Source: an uncultured Eubacterium sp.
GTDB taxonomy: Bacteria; Bacillota; Clostridia; Lachnospirales; Lachnospiraceae
DNA length: 64,000 nucleotides
Direction of reading: 5' to 3'
NCBI GenBank assembly: GCA_910577295.1
Contig: CAJTLS010000002.1
Location: 348-64,347, forward strand
A program made the position numbers and the translations under genes. How positions within the stretch are numbered: position 1 is the stretch's first letter; each line of letters starts with the position of its first letter. The notes beneath the pieces are model-generated. The model was not told the origin of the DNA. It saw only the letters and a program-made list of their open reading frames with translations, and did not search any database. This document shows, piece by piece, positions 17,276 through 27,387 of this stretch.

Positions 17276-18136
17276 CTATAGATTAAATGCTTTCTGCATA
17301 ACGCTGTCCGACATCTTTACCGAGGATGAAATAACTCCCATCTTCAAGCAATACTCCAACAACCGGATGATTGCATTTTCCGTGTCGATCGCAACGGTAT
17401 TGATAAAACTGGCACTGATCGTAATCACAACCGCAATAAGCAAAGCAGAAAACACATATCCGAAAAAGGTGCGTATATAAGAATAACCAACATTTGCCGT
17501 CTGACCGCCTGCTGCAAGGGTAGACAATGCCACACCTGCAAACGGAGCGATCATGTAAATCTTCAGAATACGATTTAATACCGTCAGCACCACGATAAAT
17601 CCGCACACGACGGTAAATAAGAAAAACAGGATACTCGTCAAAAAAGCGGTCATCGTTCCAAAGTCTGCACTGGATATATTTTCATACACCTTTGCACCAT
17701 CAAAGTCATAAATCATTGACAGCTTGTTTTCTCCCAAGATTGCAGAGGTCAGGTTCTTGCCCCATGTAAAAAACTTCGGCATATAACTTAATGCCATGCT
17801 CATCACGTTTGAGGTTATGATCAACCGAATGAACATTTTTATTGTTCGTTCAAATGTCAGATCTGCATGTAAATCACAGCTATCCCTGCAAAATCCATAC
17901 AAGAAAAAAATGCAGAGCAATGAAACTGCAACTACATTTAAGGTGGTATAGATCGTTGATATATTTTTCCAGACATCTTTATAGGTGCCGGAAGATGGAT
18001 TTTTCGTCAAAACATCGGCTGCCAGTTTCATCATGTCATTCCATGCATACCCGGCAGCTTCAAAAAAGTCTTTACCACTAAAGAAGTCTCCTAAATCTGA
18101 AAAAAATCCTGTTACGGAATCCCACAATCCCACCAT
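17276..18136 (-). CDS. VirB6/TrbL-like channel membrane protein
   Basis: A 286-residue integral membrane protein with about six hydrophobic segments, including VVAVSLLCIFFLYGF and MTAFLTSILFFLFTVVCGFIVVL. It has a G/A-rich stretch near residue 200 typical of VirB6/TrbL proteins that form the inner-membrane channel of conjugation systems. A strong AGGAGG precedes three possible starts (GTG 18142, ATG 18139, ATG 18136); spacing favours 18136. It lies between the Maff2 gene and prgI, the usual order. Confidence 0.85.
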   Translation of the reverse strand: MVGLWDSVTGFFSDLGDFFSGKDFFEAAGYAWNDMMKLAADVLTKNPSSGTYKDVWKNISTIYTTLNVVAVSLLCIFFLYGFCRDSCDLHADLTFERTIKMFIRLIITSNVMSMALSYMPKFFTWGKNLTSAILGENKLSMIYDFDGAKVYENISSADFGTMTAFLTSILFFLFTVVCGFIVVLTVLNRILKIYMIAPFAGVALSTLAAGGQTANVGYSYIRTFFGYVFSALLIAVVITISASFINTVAIDTENAIIRLLEYCLKMGVISSSVKMSDSVMQKAFNL

Positions 18137-18198
18137 CATCACCTCCTTTCAGGATTCCGGACACAGCGAAAATTTATGATCCGCTGTCCCCGCTTTCA

Positions 18199-18570
18199 TT
18201 ACGAAACGCCCAATAGTTTCAGAATCGCCGGAACTGCAATCATGATCAGACCACCGATCACCTTTTTGATCGCCTGACTTTGCTGTGTTGTATCATGTGC
18301 CGAGTACCCGGTACCAAAGTCTAACAGTCCCCAGGCAAGAAAAATCACACCAACTCCACCAACACATCCAAGAACCAAGTCCTTGATTACATTGATGCCG
18401 TCCGTGACTTCTTTCACCCCGGTATCTGTCGCATTGCCTTTTTCATCTTTTGCAAATGCCACCGCCGGCACATTTGCCAGTATCCAAAAATAGACAAATG
18501 CTGCTGTTCCTGCACACCTTTTCCATAATCCATTGCAGCGGGGTTTCATAACCTCTAATTCCTTATGCAT
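18199..18570 (-). CDS. Maff2 family small membrane protein
   Basis: A 123-residue protein with an N-terminal membrane or signal segment (AAFVYFWILANVPAVAFA). Two further hydrophobic helices follow (VLGCVGGVGVIFLAWGLLDF and VIGGLIMIAVPAILKLLG). This matches the Maff2 family found beside VirB6 genes in CTn-type elements, and its topology is like a VirB2 pilin. AGGAGG precedes ATG 18570. It starts the transfer cluster after sortase. Confidence 0.8.
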   Translation of the reverse strand: MHKELEVMKPRCNGLWKRCAGTAAFVYFWILANVPAVAFAKDEKGNATDTGVKEVTDGINVIKDLVLGCVGGVGVIFLAWGLLDFGTGYSAHDTTQQSQAIKKVIGGLIMIAVPAILKLLGVS

Positions 18571-18591
18571 TGTTATCCTCCTTGCTTCCTG

Positions 18592-19392
18592 TTATCGTTT
18601 CCTGCAGCCGATTACCATGAGCCGCTTATCCCTTCCATCCATCGTCCGGCAAGTGGAAAGCGTTACAAACTTATATTTCCGAAAGAATGCCTCTGCATCC
18701 CTTTCATCCATTTCCTTTTTCATCTTCTTTGCCGCTTTGCTCTGAAACTTGCTGTGACTTAGGATTTTCTCTACCACCCCGTAATAGTCCTTCTCGTTTC
18801 CGTAATCCGTGAAGGAATAGTAATCTGCATATTTGTCCGTTTCCAATACCGAAACGATGCGATAGTCCTGCTCCTTTCCCTCTACCGGGGTAAACGAAAA
18901 CACGGGATGTTCCTTAAAAAATGTTTCCTCACGGAAATTTTGCAGATAACCAAAGCACCGTCTCCCGTTGATGTTGTGACCATAAATGATAAGATTGTCA
19001 CTGTCTGTCTTACAGCGGACATCTAAAAACGGTGTCCCGTAAAAGCTGTAATCACCATGTACATCCCGGTGAAGATAATACTGCCAGTCACCTTCATGAT
19101 GACCTTTGATGCCAGTCTGCATAACCGGATAAGAAAAGCCGGTGCCTTTGATTTCTAGCCACCCGATCATATCTTTGTACTTTTTGTGGAGGTTCCGTAC
19201 ACCTTCCTTTTCTTTCTCCGTGGTAATCTCTTTTTCTATATTGTCCTGCTTAATCTCTTGGTCCACGATTCTTTTTAACCAAAGCCCCAGAGCCAAAGCA
19301 ATGACTGCTAAAATAAAAAAAGAGAAGAAAAGTATTCTTCTTGAAAATACCTTTCTTCCCTTTGGGGTTGAAATGTTATTTAGTTGTTTCAT
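18592..19392 (-). CDS. Class B sortase
   Basis: A 266-residue transpeptidase that joins surface proteins to the cell wall. It has a basic N-terminus and one membrane anchor (about 22-40). The catalytic His is in IIYGHN, the Cys in LSTC, and the Arg in DKRLMVIGCR, all with SrtB-like spacing. ATG 19392 is favoured over GTG 19398 by ribosome-binding-site spacing. Its likely substrate is the large adhesin at 22990-27180, although two cargo genes separate them. Confidence 0.9.
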   Translation of the reverse strand: MKQLNNISTPKGRKVFSRRILFFSFFILAVIALALGLWLKRIVDQEIKQDNIEKEITTEKEKEGVRNLHKKYKDMIGWLEIKGTGFSYPVMQTGIKGHHEGDWQYYLHRDVHGDYSFYGTPFLDVRCKTDSDNLIIYGHNINGRRCFGYLQNFREETFFKEHPVFSFTPVEGKEQDYRIVSVLETDKYADYYSFTDYGNEKDYYGVVEKILSHSKFQSKAAKKMKKEMDERDAEAFFRKYKFVTLSTCRTMDGRDKRLMVIGCRKR

Positions 19393-19413
19393 AATCACTC
19401 TCTTTTTTATAAC

Positions 19414-20103
19414 TTATACTTTTCCATCTTGTCTAAGTTTTTCTTTTAGTTGATCTATAAATGGTCTCATTCTACGATATGCTCGTTTGCTCAAGTCTAA
19501 CTCATAATTAATATGTTTTCTCTGTTCTGCAATAATATGGATTCCGTTGCGATAAGAATAAATTTCGATCAATTCAGACGGCAAATCTATCTCTTCTTCT
19601 TTATCGTTAACAAATTTATGAATGAGTCCTAAACTTTCTGCCGTTCTGCATTTATCATCAAATCTAATCTTAGTTTTTTCCTTTTCCTTTTTTCCATAAT
19701 AAAATGGAATAATTTCTTTACCGTCATGCGATAATACCTCTTGCAATTCTTTTTGTTTATCCTTCGGAATGGATATTTTAATTGGTATTGTGTGATGTGT
19801 TAAGTTATCAAACTCAATGGTATCGAAATAATATGTATACAAAACATATTCTATTACAGCTTCATAAATTGAAGCATACGCTAATATTTGATTACGCACC
19901 TCAAACATTAAATTTGTGTCCTTTGCTTCTATCCCCTCATATAATTTGTAGGCAAATCGTATGGCTTTAAATTCCGCAATTACACGTTTTTTTAATTCTG
20001 TTTCATTAATAAATGAAAATTCATTTTCATACCATGAGTCATCCGCCAAATGTCCACTGCAATAGTTTCTTATCTGCTCTTTAATTATTTTTGAAAAAGC
20101 CAT
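19414..20103 (-). CDS. HEPN-like protein paired with a helicase-nuclease
   Basis: A 229-residue AT-rich gene with no recognised family. It is mostly helical near the N-terminus, with FEVRNQILAYASIYEAVIEY, and has YRNGIH near residue 185. The R-N-x-x-H pattern is one residue shorter than the canonical HEPN motif, so HEPN membership is only suggested. The gene follows the helicase 20258-22852 by about 150 bases in the same direction. It sits between adhesin and sortase, two genes of one cassette, so the pair looks like an insertion. A role in defence with the helicase is inferred. Confidence 0.65.
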   Translation of the reverse strand: MAFSKIIKEQIRNYCSGHLADDSWYENEFSFINETELKKRVIAEFKAIRFAYKLYEGIEAKDTNLMFEVRNQILAYASIYEAVIEYVLYTYYFDTIEFDNLTHHTIPIKISIPKDKQKELQEVLSHDGKEIIPFYYGKKEKEKTKIRFDDKCRTAESLGLIHKFVNDKEEEIDLPSELIEIYSYRNGIHIIAEQRKHINYELDLSKRAYRRMRPFIDQLKEKLRQDGKV

Positions 20104-20257
20104 ATGTGTTTATTCCTCCATTCCTTAATTAAGTTTTGTATAAATGTAGGCATTTCTATTCACTCCATCCATCTCCATGAATATCAAATTCCTCCTCTTT
20201 TAACAAAACTCTTCTCCCCAATCATGTTATCCCTCTCACCTGATTTTGCATAAAGTG

Positions 20258-22852
20258 CTATATATCTTTTAGTTTTTTACTACATACAAAATCCAAATAA
20301 TCTTTAGGAGTTATTCCTGCTTTTATAAATTCTTTGTGAACCGACTCTCTCCATTCGCTCTCTCCTTCACCTGAAAACGTGCTCCATACGCTTCGAACGA
20401 CTGTAAGTGCCTTAACTGCCCAATCAACATACTCTTTCCTATTCACATAATATATATCATCAGCATATATACGGGCATCATCATCAATCCCATCCGAGTT
20501 AGTAATTAGAATCGTATATACATTAGCATGTTTTGTTATTCTTTTCTCATGTTCAATAATCCATGCTTTATGTCTTCCAGCCTCACTAACATCGGATATC
20601 GGGACTTTTTTTACCTGATCTTTTTCCTCATAAATTTTATCTTCTGAAACAACTAAATTATTTTCATTAATTATCCAATATGGATCAGGGGCACCTGTAC
20701 TATTAGGATTTTCTGAGATAAATCCCAACAATTCTCCTAATCCTTTATGACCTCTTTCAAATTCATTTCCATTGGGCGAATTTAAATCCCTTAAAATGCT
20801 TTCAATTTTTTTCTCTGTTTTTTGCATTGTTGGCATTGATGTAAAAACACTTTCTATCTTTTCAATGCAATCAACGAAAAAATCTGTATCTTTAACATCT
20901 TCACTTTTAGCAAAAAACAATTTTTCCGATAAGCCAGGCAACCATCTTATCCCCATATTTTCTTTTACTGCATCCGATAAACACTGTATGCCTGATGTCT
21001 TATACTCTGCTTGTCCATCTTTAAATAAGTAATACGCCATACACCCCGTCATATAATTCCAAAAACATTTATATCCATTTAACGCAGGTGCATTTAAATT
21101 TTCAACAATACTATAAGCATGTTCATATGCTGATTTATAGTCCTTTTTCCATAACGAGTATTGAAATTTCAGTTCAAGAAGTGCCGATTGCTGTAATTTT
21201 TGATTTATCTGCTCTTCTACATTGTTTTCTTCGTCCCAATATCCATTTCTTAATTCTACAATATACTCTTCTGCCTCTTGCCATTCTGCAGTTCTATTCA
21301 AAAAATCTTCAGCTTGTTCCAACACATCATTTACATTTGAATAATCCATAGAATTTTCCAAACCAAATTGAATTTCTGCTCTCAGTTCTGGTGCAAATTG
21401 CTTGATTTTTTCCTGTTTAGTTAAATCATTTTGAATTGTATCCCCTATTACACAAACAATAGAATAATCACTAGGATTTCTTGAACATCTACCCACTGCC
21501 TGAATTATCCTCGTTCGTATTCTTTCTGCATATAGCTTTGAAGCTCCCATTCTAGTAATTAAAAACTTTTCCTGTAAATTAGTCGTTTTAGGTAAATTCC
21601 AAATAAACAGCAGTCTACTCTCATCATCAGAAAAATCTATACCATCAAAACGATTTGCTAAAATAACTGTTGCAGCAAGGCTATCTACAAATGATTGTTT
21701 AGATTCTTCTATATCCTTTGCATCAAAAACTTTTGTGTCCTTTAAATTATCTTCATAAAATTGTTTAATAGCATCTGCCGATTGAGAATCGGGAACCAGA
21801 AAGACACTTTTTTTACACAAATTTTGAAGTGCTGCAACTATATTCCCCTGTTCATCTTTTCCCAATGATAAATCCGGAAAAGTAAAAAATTTTCTTCCCA
21901 ATCCTTTTTTGTCCCAATCATTTACTATTGGCAAACGAAAGATTTTTTCAATACCTGTGATTCTTTCTAATTCACCACTTCTTCCTAGTGTTGCAGACAT
22001 CAATATTCTTTGTTTTGCATCTACAAACGGTTTAAAAGACATAGTTGGTGCTATCCAAGGACGTATAAGAATTTTTCTATTTGCAATATATATATTACAC
22101 TCTTTCAAGTTTTCAGACATTCTCAAATATGCATAATAATTTGAAGAACCACCTTCTATGCCTTGTTGTAAAATTGATTGAAGCTCATCAAGTTTATTTA
22201 ATATTAAAGGCATAGGCAACATATTACACCATGATGCAACTTCTGGAATATATTCATCCTCCAATAAATACTTATAATCTGTTTCGCTAATAAATGGTTT
22301 TAACAATTCAGCTATTTCAATAAAAGTCGTACTTTGACCATCAATCTGAATAGTCCAATTTGACATAATATAGTCCTCACAAGAATGCACATCATCCATT
22401 ATTATAACATCTACATCCTCAAAAAAAGAATGTAATGCAAAAAACGAACTATATGTTGTAACCCCAATAGCTTCTGCCATAAGGTAACCACTCTTATCTT
22501 TTGGCAAATAATCCTTCTGTTTTCCACAGAAAGCAATTGCTTTTAATCCATATTTTAAATTTGATTGCTCAACCACTTGATGTACCAATTGATTAGTTGG
22601 ACATAAAAACAATACCTTTTCTTTATTTTTACGTCTCCTATATTCCCCTATTAGTAAGCCAACCAATGTTTTACCACTTCCTGTTGGTAATTCTAAAGCT
22701 ACTGTCTTTTTATCTGCATTTTTAATGTACAAATCTAGCATAGCTGCCTGATAATCTAATGGCCCCATTATTTTTTTTAGCTTGTTGTCTTGATACATCT
22801 CTTGTGGTGAAGAGTATGAAAACTCCTCCTTTTTTCGTGTCTTAAAAGCCAT
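20258..22852 (-). CDS. SF2 helicase with apparent C-terminal PD-(D/E)XK nuclease
   Basis: An 864-residue AT-rich cargo protein. The N-terminal half is a superfamily 2 helicase: Walker A LPTGSGKT (55-62), box II DDVH (153-156), motif III MSATLG, and motif VI QAVGRCSRNPSDY. The C-terminal 170 residues read like a restriction-endonuclease fold. GAPDPYWII supplies a PD and LVVSEDK supplies an E-x-K-like pair, after a helix beginning GLGELLGF. ATG 22852 has GGGGG at correct spacing, whereas GTG 22858 does not. It is followed by the HEPN-like gene 19414-20103. Helicase plus small partner recalls Hachiman in size, but the partner does not look like HamA. Defence function is inferred. Confidence 0.8.
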   Translation of the reverse strand: MAFKTRKKEEFSYSSPQEMYQDNKLKKIMGPLDYQAAMLDLYIKNADKKTVALELPTGSGKTLVGLLIGEYRRRKNKEKVLFLCPTNQLVHQVVEQSNLKYGLKAIAFCGKQKDYLPKDKSGYLMAEAIGVTTYSSFFALHSFFEDVDVIIMDDVHSCEDYIMSNWTIQIDGQSTTFIEIAELLKPFISETDYKYLLEDEYIPEVASWCNMLPMPLILNKLDELQSILQQGIEGGSSNYYAYLRMSENLKECNIYIANRKILIRPWIAPTMSFKPFVDAKQRILMSATLGRSGELERITGIEKIFRLPIVNDWDKKGLGRKFFTFPDLSLGKDEQGNIVAALQNLCKKSVFLVPDSQSADAIKQFYEDNLKDTKVFDAKDIEESKQSFVDSLAATVILANRFDGIDFSDDESRLLFIWNLPKTTNLQEKFLITRMGASKLYAERIRTRIIQAVGRCSRNPSDYSIVCVIGDTIQNDLTKQEKIKQFAPELRAEIQFGLENSMDYSNVNDVLEQAEDFLNRTAEWQEAEEYIVELRNGYWDEENNVEEQINQKLQQSALLELKFQYSLWKKDYKSAYEHAYSIVENLNAPALNGYKCFWNYMTGCMAYYLFKDGQAEYKTSGIQCLSDAVKENMGIRWLPGLSEKLFFAKSEDVKDTDFFVDCIEKIESVFTSMPTMQKTEKKIESILRDLNSPNGNEFERGHKGLGELLGFISENPNSTGAPDPYWIINENNLVVSEDKIYEEKDQVKKVPISDVSEAGRHKAWIIEHEKRITKHANVYTILITNSDGIDDDARIYADDIYYVNRKEYVDWAVKALTVVRSVWSTFSGEGESEWRESVHKEFIKAGITPKDYLDFVCSKKLKDI

Positions 22853-22919
22853 GCACACATCCCCCTTTATAATTGCATCGTTTAAAATACATCTTTTATA
22901 AATACACTAAATAAATATT

Positions 22920-22947
22920 TGTAGGGAACTCTTTCTCGTTCCCTACA
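22920..22947. repeat. 10-bp inverted repeat between adhesin and helicase genes
   Basis: TGTAGGGAAC and GTTCCCTACA flank an 8-base loop. On the minus strand it follows the adhesin stop and is trailed by AAATATTTATTT, so it may be the adhesin terminator. It also lies in the leader of the helicase gene, behind a TATAAT at about 22957-22962, so it could control that gene. Confidence 0.5.
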
Positions 22948-22989
22948 TTAAAATTATACCAAATCAACTGCCACACTTCTACAAAAATC

Positions 22990-25900
22990 TTATTTCTTTA
23001 CCACTGTTCTTCTCTTCCAAATCATCACCGCTGCACCAATTACCATAAGCAATCCTGCAGCAATCGGAATAATCGGCATGTTTCCACCTGTCTGTGGGGT
23101 ATCTGGCACTTCCGGAATCGGAGCATCTTTAACAGTCACTGTCTGTACTTTTCCGGTATCTTTAATCGTCAACTGTACCGGATTTGCCAACTGATAACCA
23201 GATGGAGCGGAAACCTCTGTAAAGGTGTACGTCTCTCCTACGACCAGTTTTCCGGTGATGTCGTAAGCATCATCTTTTGTAACAAATTTCATCACTTTAT
23301 TTCCTTTGGAATCTGTTACAATAAACTTTGCACCGCCAAGAGCCTGTCCTGTCTCCTTGTCCAGTTTCAAAAGCTGGATATGCGTCTGCTCATCCACCAT
23401 AATGATCTTGTCATCGGTATGATCAGTAAATGTTCCATCTTTCTGCTTCACTGCAACTACAGATGTATAGGAAATTCCAGTCTCACCGGATACCGCACTT
23501 CCGCTGACCGGATTTACCGTAACTGCACTTCCGCTTGCTACTGTATCTGTTGGATTTTCTGCCACAGAGGATGCCATCACAGACTTTATATGATAGGTGA
23601 TCGCATCTGCGGTAACATATCCATCTGCAGGTCTTGTTTCTGTCAATGTATACTCTTTATCGTGGAACAGTCCTCCTACAAGAAGATTTCCCTTCTCATC
23701 GAACAAATACTTAAAATTCTGGTAACCGTCCTTCTCTGTTACATATACTTTGACTGAATCCTTGTCCCCGGATGTCCAACTGATAACCTTTTTGCCGGAT
23801 GCATCTGTAATCTCCAGTTTACAGCCATCAACCTCTTTCGAGCCTGTTACATCAACCTTGCTGACCACATTGGTTGTCTGTGTGTTTTCCTTGACTGCCT
23901 TTGCTGTGATCGTCTTTGTCTCTGCATCCTGATACTCCAGATGAATATTGATTGGCGTTGTATCCATATAGTAGCTGTCGGACACGGACAGCTCCTGCAG
24001 ATAATAATCTCCGGAATTTAACATCATACCAGCAGCATCGTTTGTTGGCATTGGAGAAGCTGTCGCACTCAGATCTAACCCCGGTGTCACTTCTGGCTGT
24101 GATGGTACAAATGGCAATTCTGTTGCCGCTGGAGTGCTTGTTGCCGTTGCTTCACTTCCGGCTGTTTCTGCAGAAGCAGTCTTTGTATAAAGCTCACTCA
24201 TAAGCGGCAGTTTCTTATCTGATACAACACTTCCATCCGCACCTGTAATTAATGTTGCAAGCTGTGTTCCCGCATCTACGATCTTTTCTCCGGCATAGTT
24301 ATAAATATCATGCTTGGAATACAAACCAAACTGTACTCCTTCAATGGATTCCTTCGTCTTTGCATCCTGCTTAATCAGTTCCAGCTTCGTGCCGGCGAAG
24401 TCGTTTTTAATATGGAGCAGACCCTTATCATCGGTTGCATCGGTACTGTTAAGGACATATTCGTCCTTTCCATCCTGCCACTTAAATTCCAGAGACCACT
24501 CTTTGGTATCCGGATATACATATCCGTATGGTGTCTTTGTCTCTTTCAACTTATATTTTCCTAATGGCAGCGACACATGAATGGTTCCGTCTTCATCCAT
24601 TGTATAACCGGTAATGCCACCGCATTCCGATATAAATTCCACACCTTTTCCGGTTGTAAGGACAGCTACTTTATCGCCATCTTTGAACCATGTGTCACGG
24701 GCATTATTGGTATTCTGTCCGTCCTGTGTCACAATATCGCCATCCGCATAAAGGGTAAATTCCACACCATCCAGTTTTACATCCTCAAAAATAAACTCCT
24801 GTTTCTCCTTATCCCAGCCTTTTAATACCTCGCCGGTTTTTAAGAGATTCAATCGTCCTTTTGTTTCCTCATTCAGATACTCCAGCGTGATCGTTGCATG
24901 ATGATATCCATCCTTATCAATGTAACTTTCATAATTATCTGCCTTGCTGTTTACCACAACCTCCACATACTGATGGTTGATGTGCATACCATCTGCAGCA
25001 GCCACTTCATAAATATGATAAGTTCCGGAACGAAGGGAATCTACAGTTACTACTTCACCGGATTCATCACAGATAAAGGTGTCTGCTGTCTTTTTCTCGC
25101 CATCTTCCATGTATTCCTGTGTTACCAGTTCTTCTTTTCCATCTGCTACCTGATATATCTGATAACTGGTTCCCGGCTTCAGTACCGTTTTCTCCGTGTT
25201 CTTGTCTTTCTTGATGATCTTGAAATACGCCTTGAATAACTCATTGACCTTTTCGAACTCATATACCTTGCCATTTTCTGCTACCATTGCTTCAAAATCA
25301 TCGACATAATAGGCATCCACATCACCGGAATCCACCTGATGCACTACATAAGTTCCATAGACCAGATCGCCGGTTACAGCATAGCCGTCTGCATTTGTTT
25401 TGATCGTTGCTCTCTCATCATCGGCGCAATTATCATAACTGCCCTTCGACTTCAAATACACCTGAAAAGTTGTGTTATTCTCCGGGTAATACTCTTTCTT
25501 CGTCGGATCATAAGACTTCTTTTTCACAGCAATCTTTCCTTTGATCGGTATATCTGCGAAATTAGTCTGAAACAGAATCGGTGTAAATTCATCTGTTTTA
25601 GCGGAAGCATCAATCTTTAATTCTTTGACTTCATCACTAAGTAAAAAACCTGTCGGGGCTTGTATCTCTTTCAGGTAATAGGTATTACCGCTTCTGAGAT
25701 AATCGGTTGTTAATTTTCCTCCACTAATTCGATAGACATCTGCGGTTTTTGCATTGCCTGTAGCATCAAATACCTTTGCTTTCTGTGTACATGCCTTATC
25801 GGAATACAACTGGAATACCGCACCATCCAGTGTTGCATCTCCATGAGCCGAACCGTCAGCAGAGCCGCCAGACTTCTTCGCCACCACGATCGTTGCCTTT

Positions 25901-27180
25901 TTATACTTATTGGTGATCGTTGTCATATACGCCTTGCTGTACTGCGTTGGATGTTCCACCAACTTGTCCGGCCAGTCTCCATTACTGTTTTTCTGCCAGC
26001 TGTTTGCTTCTTTCAGGGTGATTTTTACCCCTTTGACCATTGCCGGATCTAAGAAAATGTTCTTATTGTTTCCAACACTGTCCTCTGTCAAGGTATAAGA
26101 GTTGGAAATATCTTTTATCTGCGAATTCAGATCTTTTCTGATCAGATCCTCAGCCTCTGCTTTGGTCATGTTCTTTCCGAAGTGAACCCCCTGCTTGTAT
26201 CCGTCATCTTCCAGAGCTTTCTTGGCAGCTTTTTTTTGGTCTGCATTCATCGACGCTAAAGTATTATCCGTATAATAAGCCATCTCATCTGCTTCCAGAC
26301 GATAGGTCATTCTCCAGGCAACGGTTCCACCGTCTGTAGTGAGTCCGCTTACCTCAAATTCCGTATTATCATCTTCATCCGCATTGCTGGCTGTGTCTCC
26401 ATTGCGGTCAAACACATTAAATGAATACAGGTCATCCAGATTGTCTGCAGATAAGGTAAACTTAATACCGCCCAACCCTTTCCCATCTTCGTCCTGCTTA
26501 TGCAGTGTAATTCTCTGACGGTAATAGGTATGATCCGTTACAGTTTTATATTTTGGAAAATTAATGGTATTCGCTTCAACCGTGATCAGTTTCTGATAGC
26601 CTTTTGTTGCTCCGGTCTTTTCCCACATGGTTGCCTTTGCTTCCCATGCTCCTGCTGGCTGAAAGATCTGCTTATACAACTCTGCTACAGTCTTATTCGG
26701 AAAATACCCTGTATTTGCTTTTACCTGTTTGATCACATTTTTCAGATTTGCTTCAGAAGTATTTCCCTCTGATACCGCCCAGATAAGTGCCTGACCAAGA
26801 ACAAATCCTTTTTTTGCCCGGTTGCAGTCATCAACATAAAAACGGATGATCTTTGCATAATAACCATGTTTTTCTCCACCGGTATTCTGATTCCAGGTAT
26901 GAGTATCCGTCACCTGATAGGTATTTCCGGTATGACAAGTTTTGCCAAGACTGAGACAAAATGCAGTCTTACTGCCAACATTGATTTTCCACCATGTTCC
27001 CGTTTTCGTCTTTGAACCGACATCTACATTTCCTAATCTTCCATAAGAAGATACATTTGTTTTTGCCGTCGTTGCTGCACTGACACTTACCGTATTTTGC
27101 GGCAATAATCCGCACAGCATAGATAATGCCAACAAGCCTGTCAGCATCTGCTTACATCTCTTCTTTACTTTTGATTTCAT
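22990..27180 (-). CDS. Thioester/Cna-B repeat surface adhesin with sorting signal
   Basis: A 1,396-residue cell-wall protein. A signal peptide (LTGLLALSMLCGLLP) is followed by a thioester domain with the reactive Cys in FCLSLGKTC and the GQALIW motif. Such domains can bond covalently to host surfaces. About eight Cna-B/SpaA-type beta domains follow, many with the internal-bond pattern of a K in each first strand and an E in YxLxE. A Pro/Thr-rich linker lies near residue 1,060. The C-terminus is a sorting signal: TPQTGG, a hydrophobic helix and KRR. ATG 27180 is chosen for GAGGT upstream. It is likely anchored by the ICE sortase. Together they may promote cell contact during conjugation or gut colonisation. 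Confidence 0.9.
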   Translation of the reverse strand: MKSKVKKRCKQMLTGLLALSMLCGLLPQNTVSVSAATTAKTNVSSYGRLGNVDVGSKTKTGTWWKINVGSKTAFCLSLGKTCHTGNTYQVTDTHTWNQNTGGEKHGYYAKIIRFYVDDCNRAKKGFVLGQALIWAVSEGNTSEANLKNVIKQVKANTGYFPNKTVAELYKQIFQPAGAWEAKATMWEKTGATKGYQKLITVEANTINFPKYKTVTDHTYYRQRITLHKQDEDGKGLGGIKFTLSADNLDDLYSFNVFDRNGDTASNADEDDNTEFEVSGLTTDGGTVAWRMTYRLEADEMAYYTDNTLASMNADQKKAAKKALEDDGYKQGVHFGKNMTKAEAEDLIRKDLNSQIKDISNSYTLTEDSVGNNKNIFLDPAMVKGVKITLKEANSWQKNSNGDWPDKLVEHPTQYSKAYMTTITNKYKKATIVVAKKSGGSADGSAHGDATLDGAVFQLYSDKACTQKAKVFDATGNAKTADVYRISGGKLTTDYLRSGNTYYLKEIQAPTGFLLSDEVKELKIDASAKTDEFTPILFQTNFADIPIKGKIAVKKKSYDPTKKEYYPENNTTFQVYLKSKGSYDNCADDERATIKTNADGYAVTGDLVYGTYVVHQVDSGDVDAYYVDDFEAMVAENGKVYEFEKVNELFKAYFKIIKKDKNTEKTVLKPGTSYQIYQVADGKEELVTQEYMEDGEKKTADTFICDESGEVVTVDSLRSGTYHIYEVAAADGMHINHQYVEVVVNSKADNYESYIDKDGYHHATITLEYLNEETKGRLNLLKTGEVLKGWDKEKQEFIFEDVKLDGVEFTLYADGDIVTQDGQNTNNARDTWFKDGDKVAVLTTGKGVEFISECGGITGYTMDEDGTIHVSLPLGKYKLKETKTPYGYVYPDTKEWSLEFKWQDGKDEYVLNSTDATDDKGLLHIKNDFAGTKLELIKQDAKTKESIEGVQFGLYSKHDIYNYAGEKIVDAGTQLATLITGADGSVVSDKKLPLMSELYTKTASAETAGSEATATSTPAATELPFVPSQPEVTPGLDLSATASPMPTNDAAGMMLNSGDYYLQELSVSDSYYMDTTPINIHLEYQDAETKTITAKAVKENTQTTNVVSKVDVTGSKEVDGCKLEITDASGKKVISWTSGDKDSVKVYVTEKDGYQNFKYLFDEKGNLLVGGLFHDKEYTLTETRPADGYVTADAITYHIKSVMASSVAENPTDTVASGSAVTVNPVSGSAVSGETGISYTSVVAVKQKDGTFTDHTDDKIIMVDEQTHIQLLKLDKETGQALGGAKFIVTDSKGNKVMKFVTKDDAYDITGKLVVGETYTFTEVSAPSGYQLANPVQLTIKDTGKVQTVTVKDAPIPEVPDTPQTGGNMPIIPIAAGLLMVIGAAVMIWKRRTVVKK

Positions 27181-27213
27181 GATAAACCTCATTTCTACGC
27201 ATATTTCTTTTTT

Positions 27214-27276
27214 TCCGCATCCACTGCGTCAGGATGCGGACTGATCTGTTGTCCGGACTTTTTCTGCCCTGTCCGG
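27214..27276. repeat. Two inverted repeats in the adhesin leader
   Basis: TCCGCATCC (27214-27222) pairs with GGATGCGGA (27232-27240), and CCGGAC (27253-27258) with GTCCGG (27271-27276). Both lie in the 140 bases between the terminator of the CAP gene and the adhesin start. They could be operators or leader hairpins. No clear promoter was identified. Confidence 0.4.
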
Positions 27277-27315
27277 TGGTGGGCGGATGAGAAATGGCAT
27301 CTTTTTTCCTCCAAT

Positions 27316-27363
27316 CAAAAAAAGCAGGAAATGTATTAACTTTCTTACATACATTTCCTGCTT
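27316..27363 (-). terminator. Rho-independent terminator after the CAP gene
   Basis: A 15-bp perfect stem (27322-27336 with 27349-27363) is followed on the minus strand by a run of T residues (27317-27323). It ends the parA-to-CAP transcript before the adhesin gene. Confidence 0.85.
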
Positions 27364-27387
27364 CGTTATCAGTTACTCTATGAAATT

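Noticed and set aside
19414..22852. Reading the helicase pair as a Hachiman system
   Set aside because: The helicase size fits, but the small partner lacks visible HamA features and lies downstream rather than upstream of the helicase.
22990..27180. Adhesin repeats as a CRISPR-like or DNA repeat array
   Set aside because: Similarity is at protein level between Cna-B domains; no regular identical DNA repeat and spacer pattern is seen.
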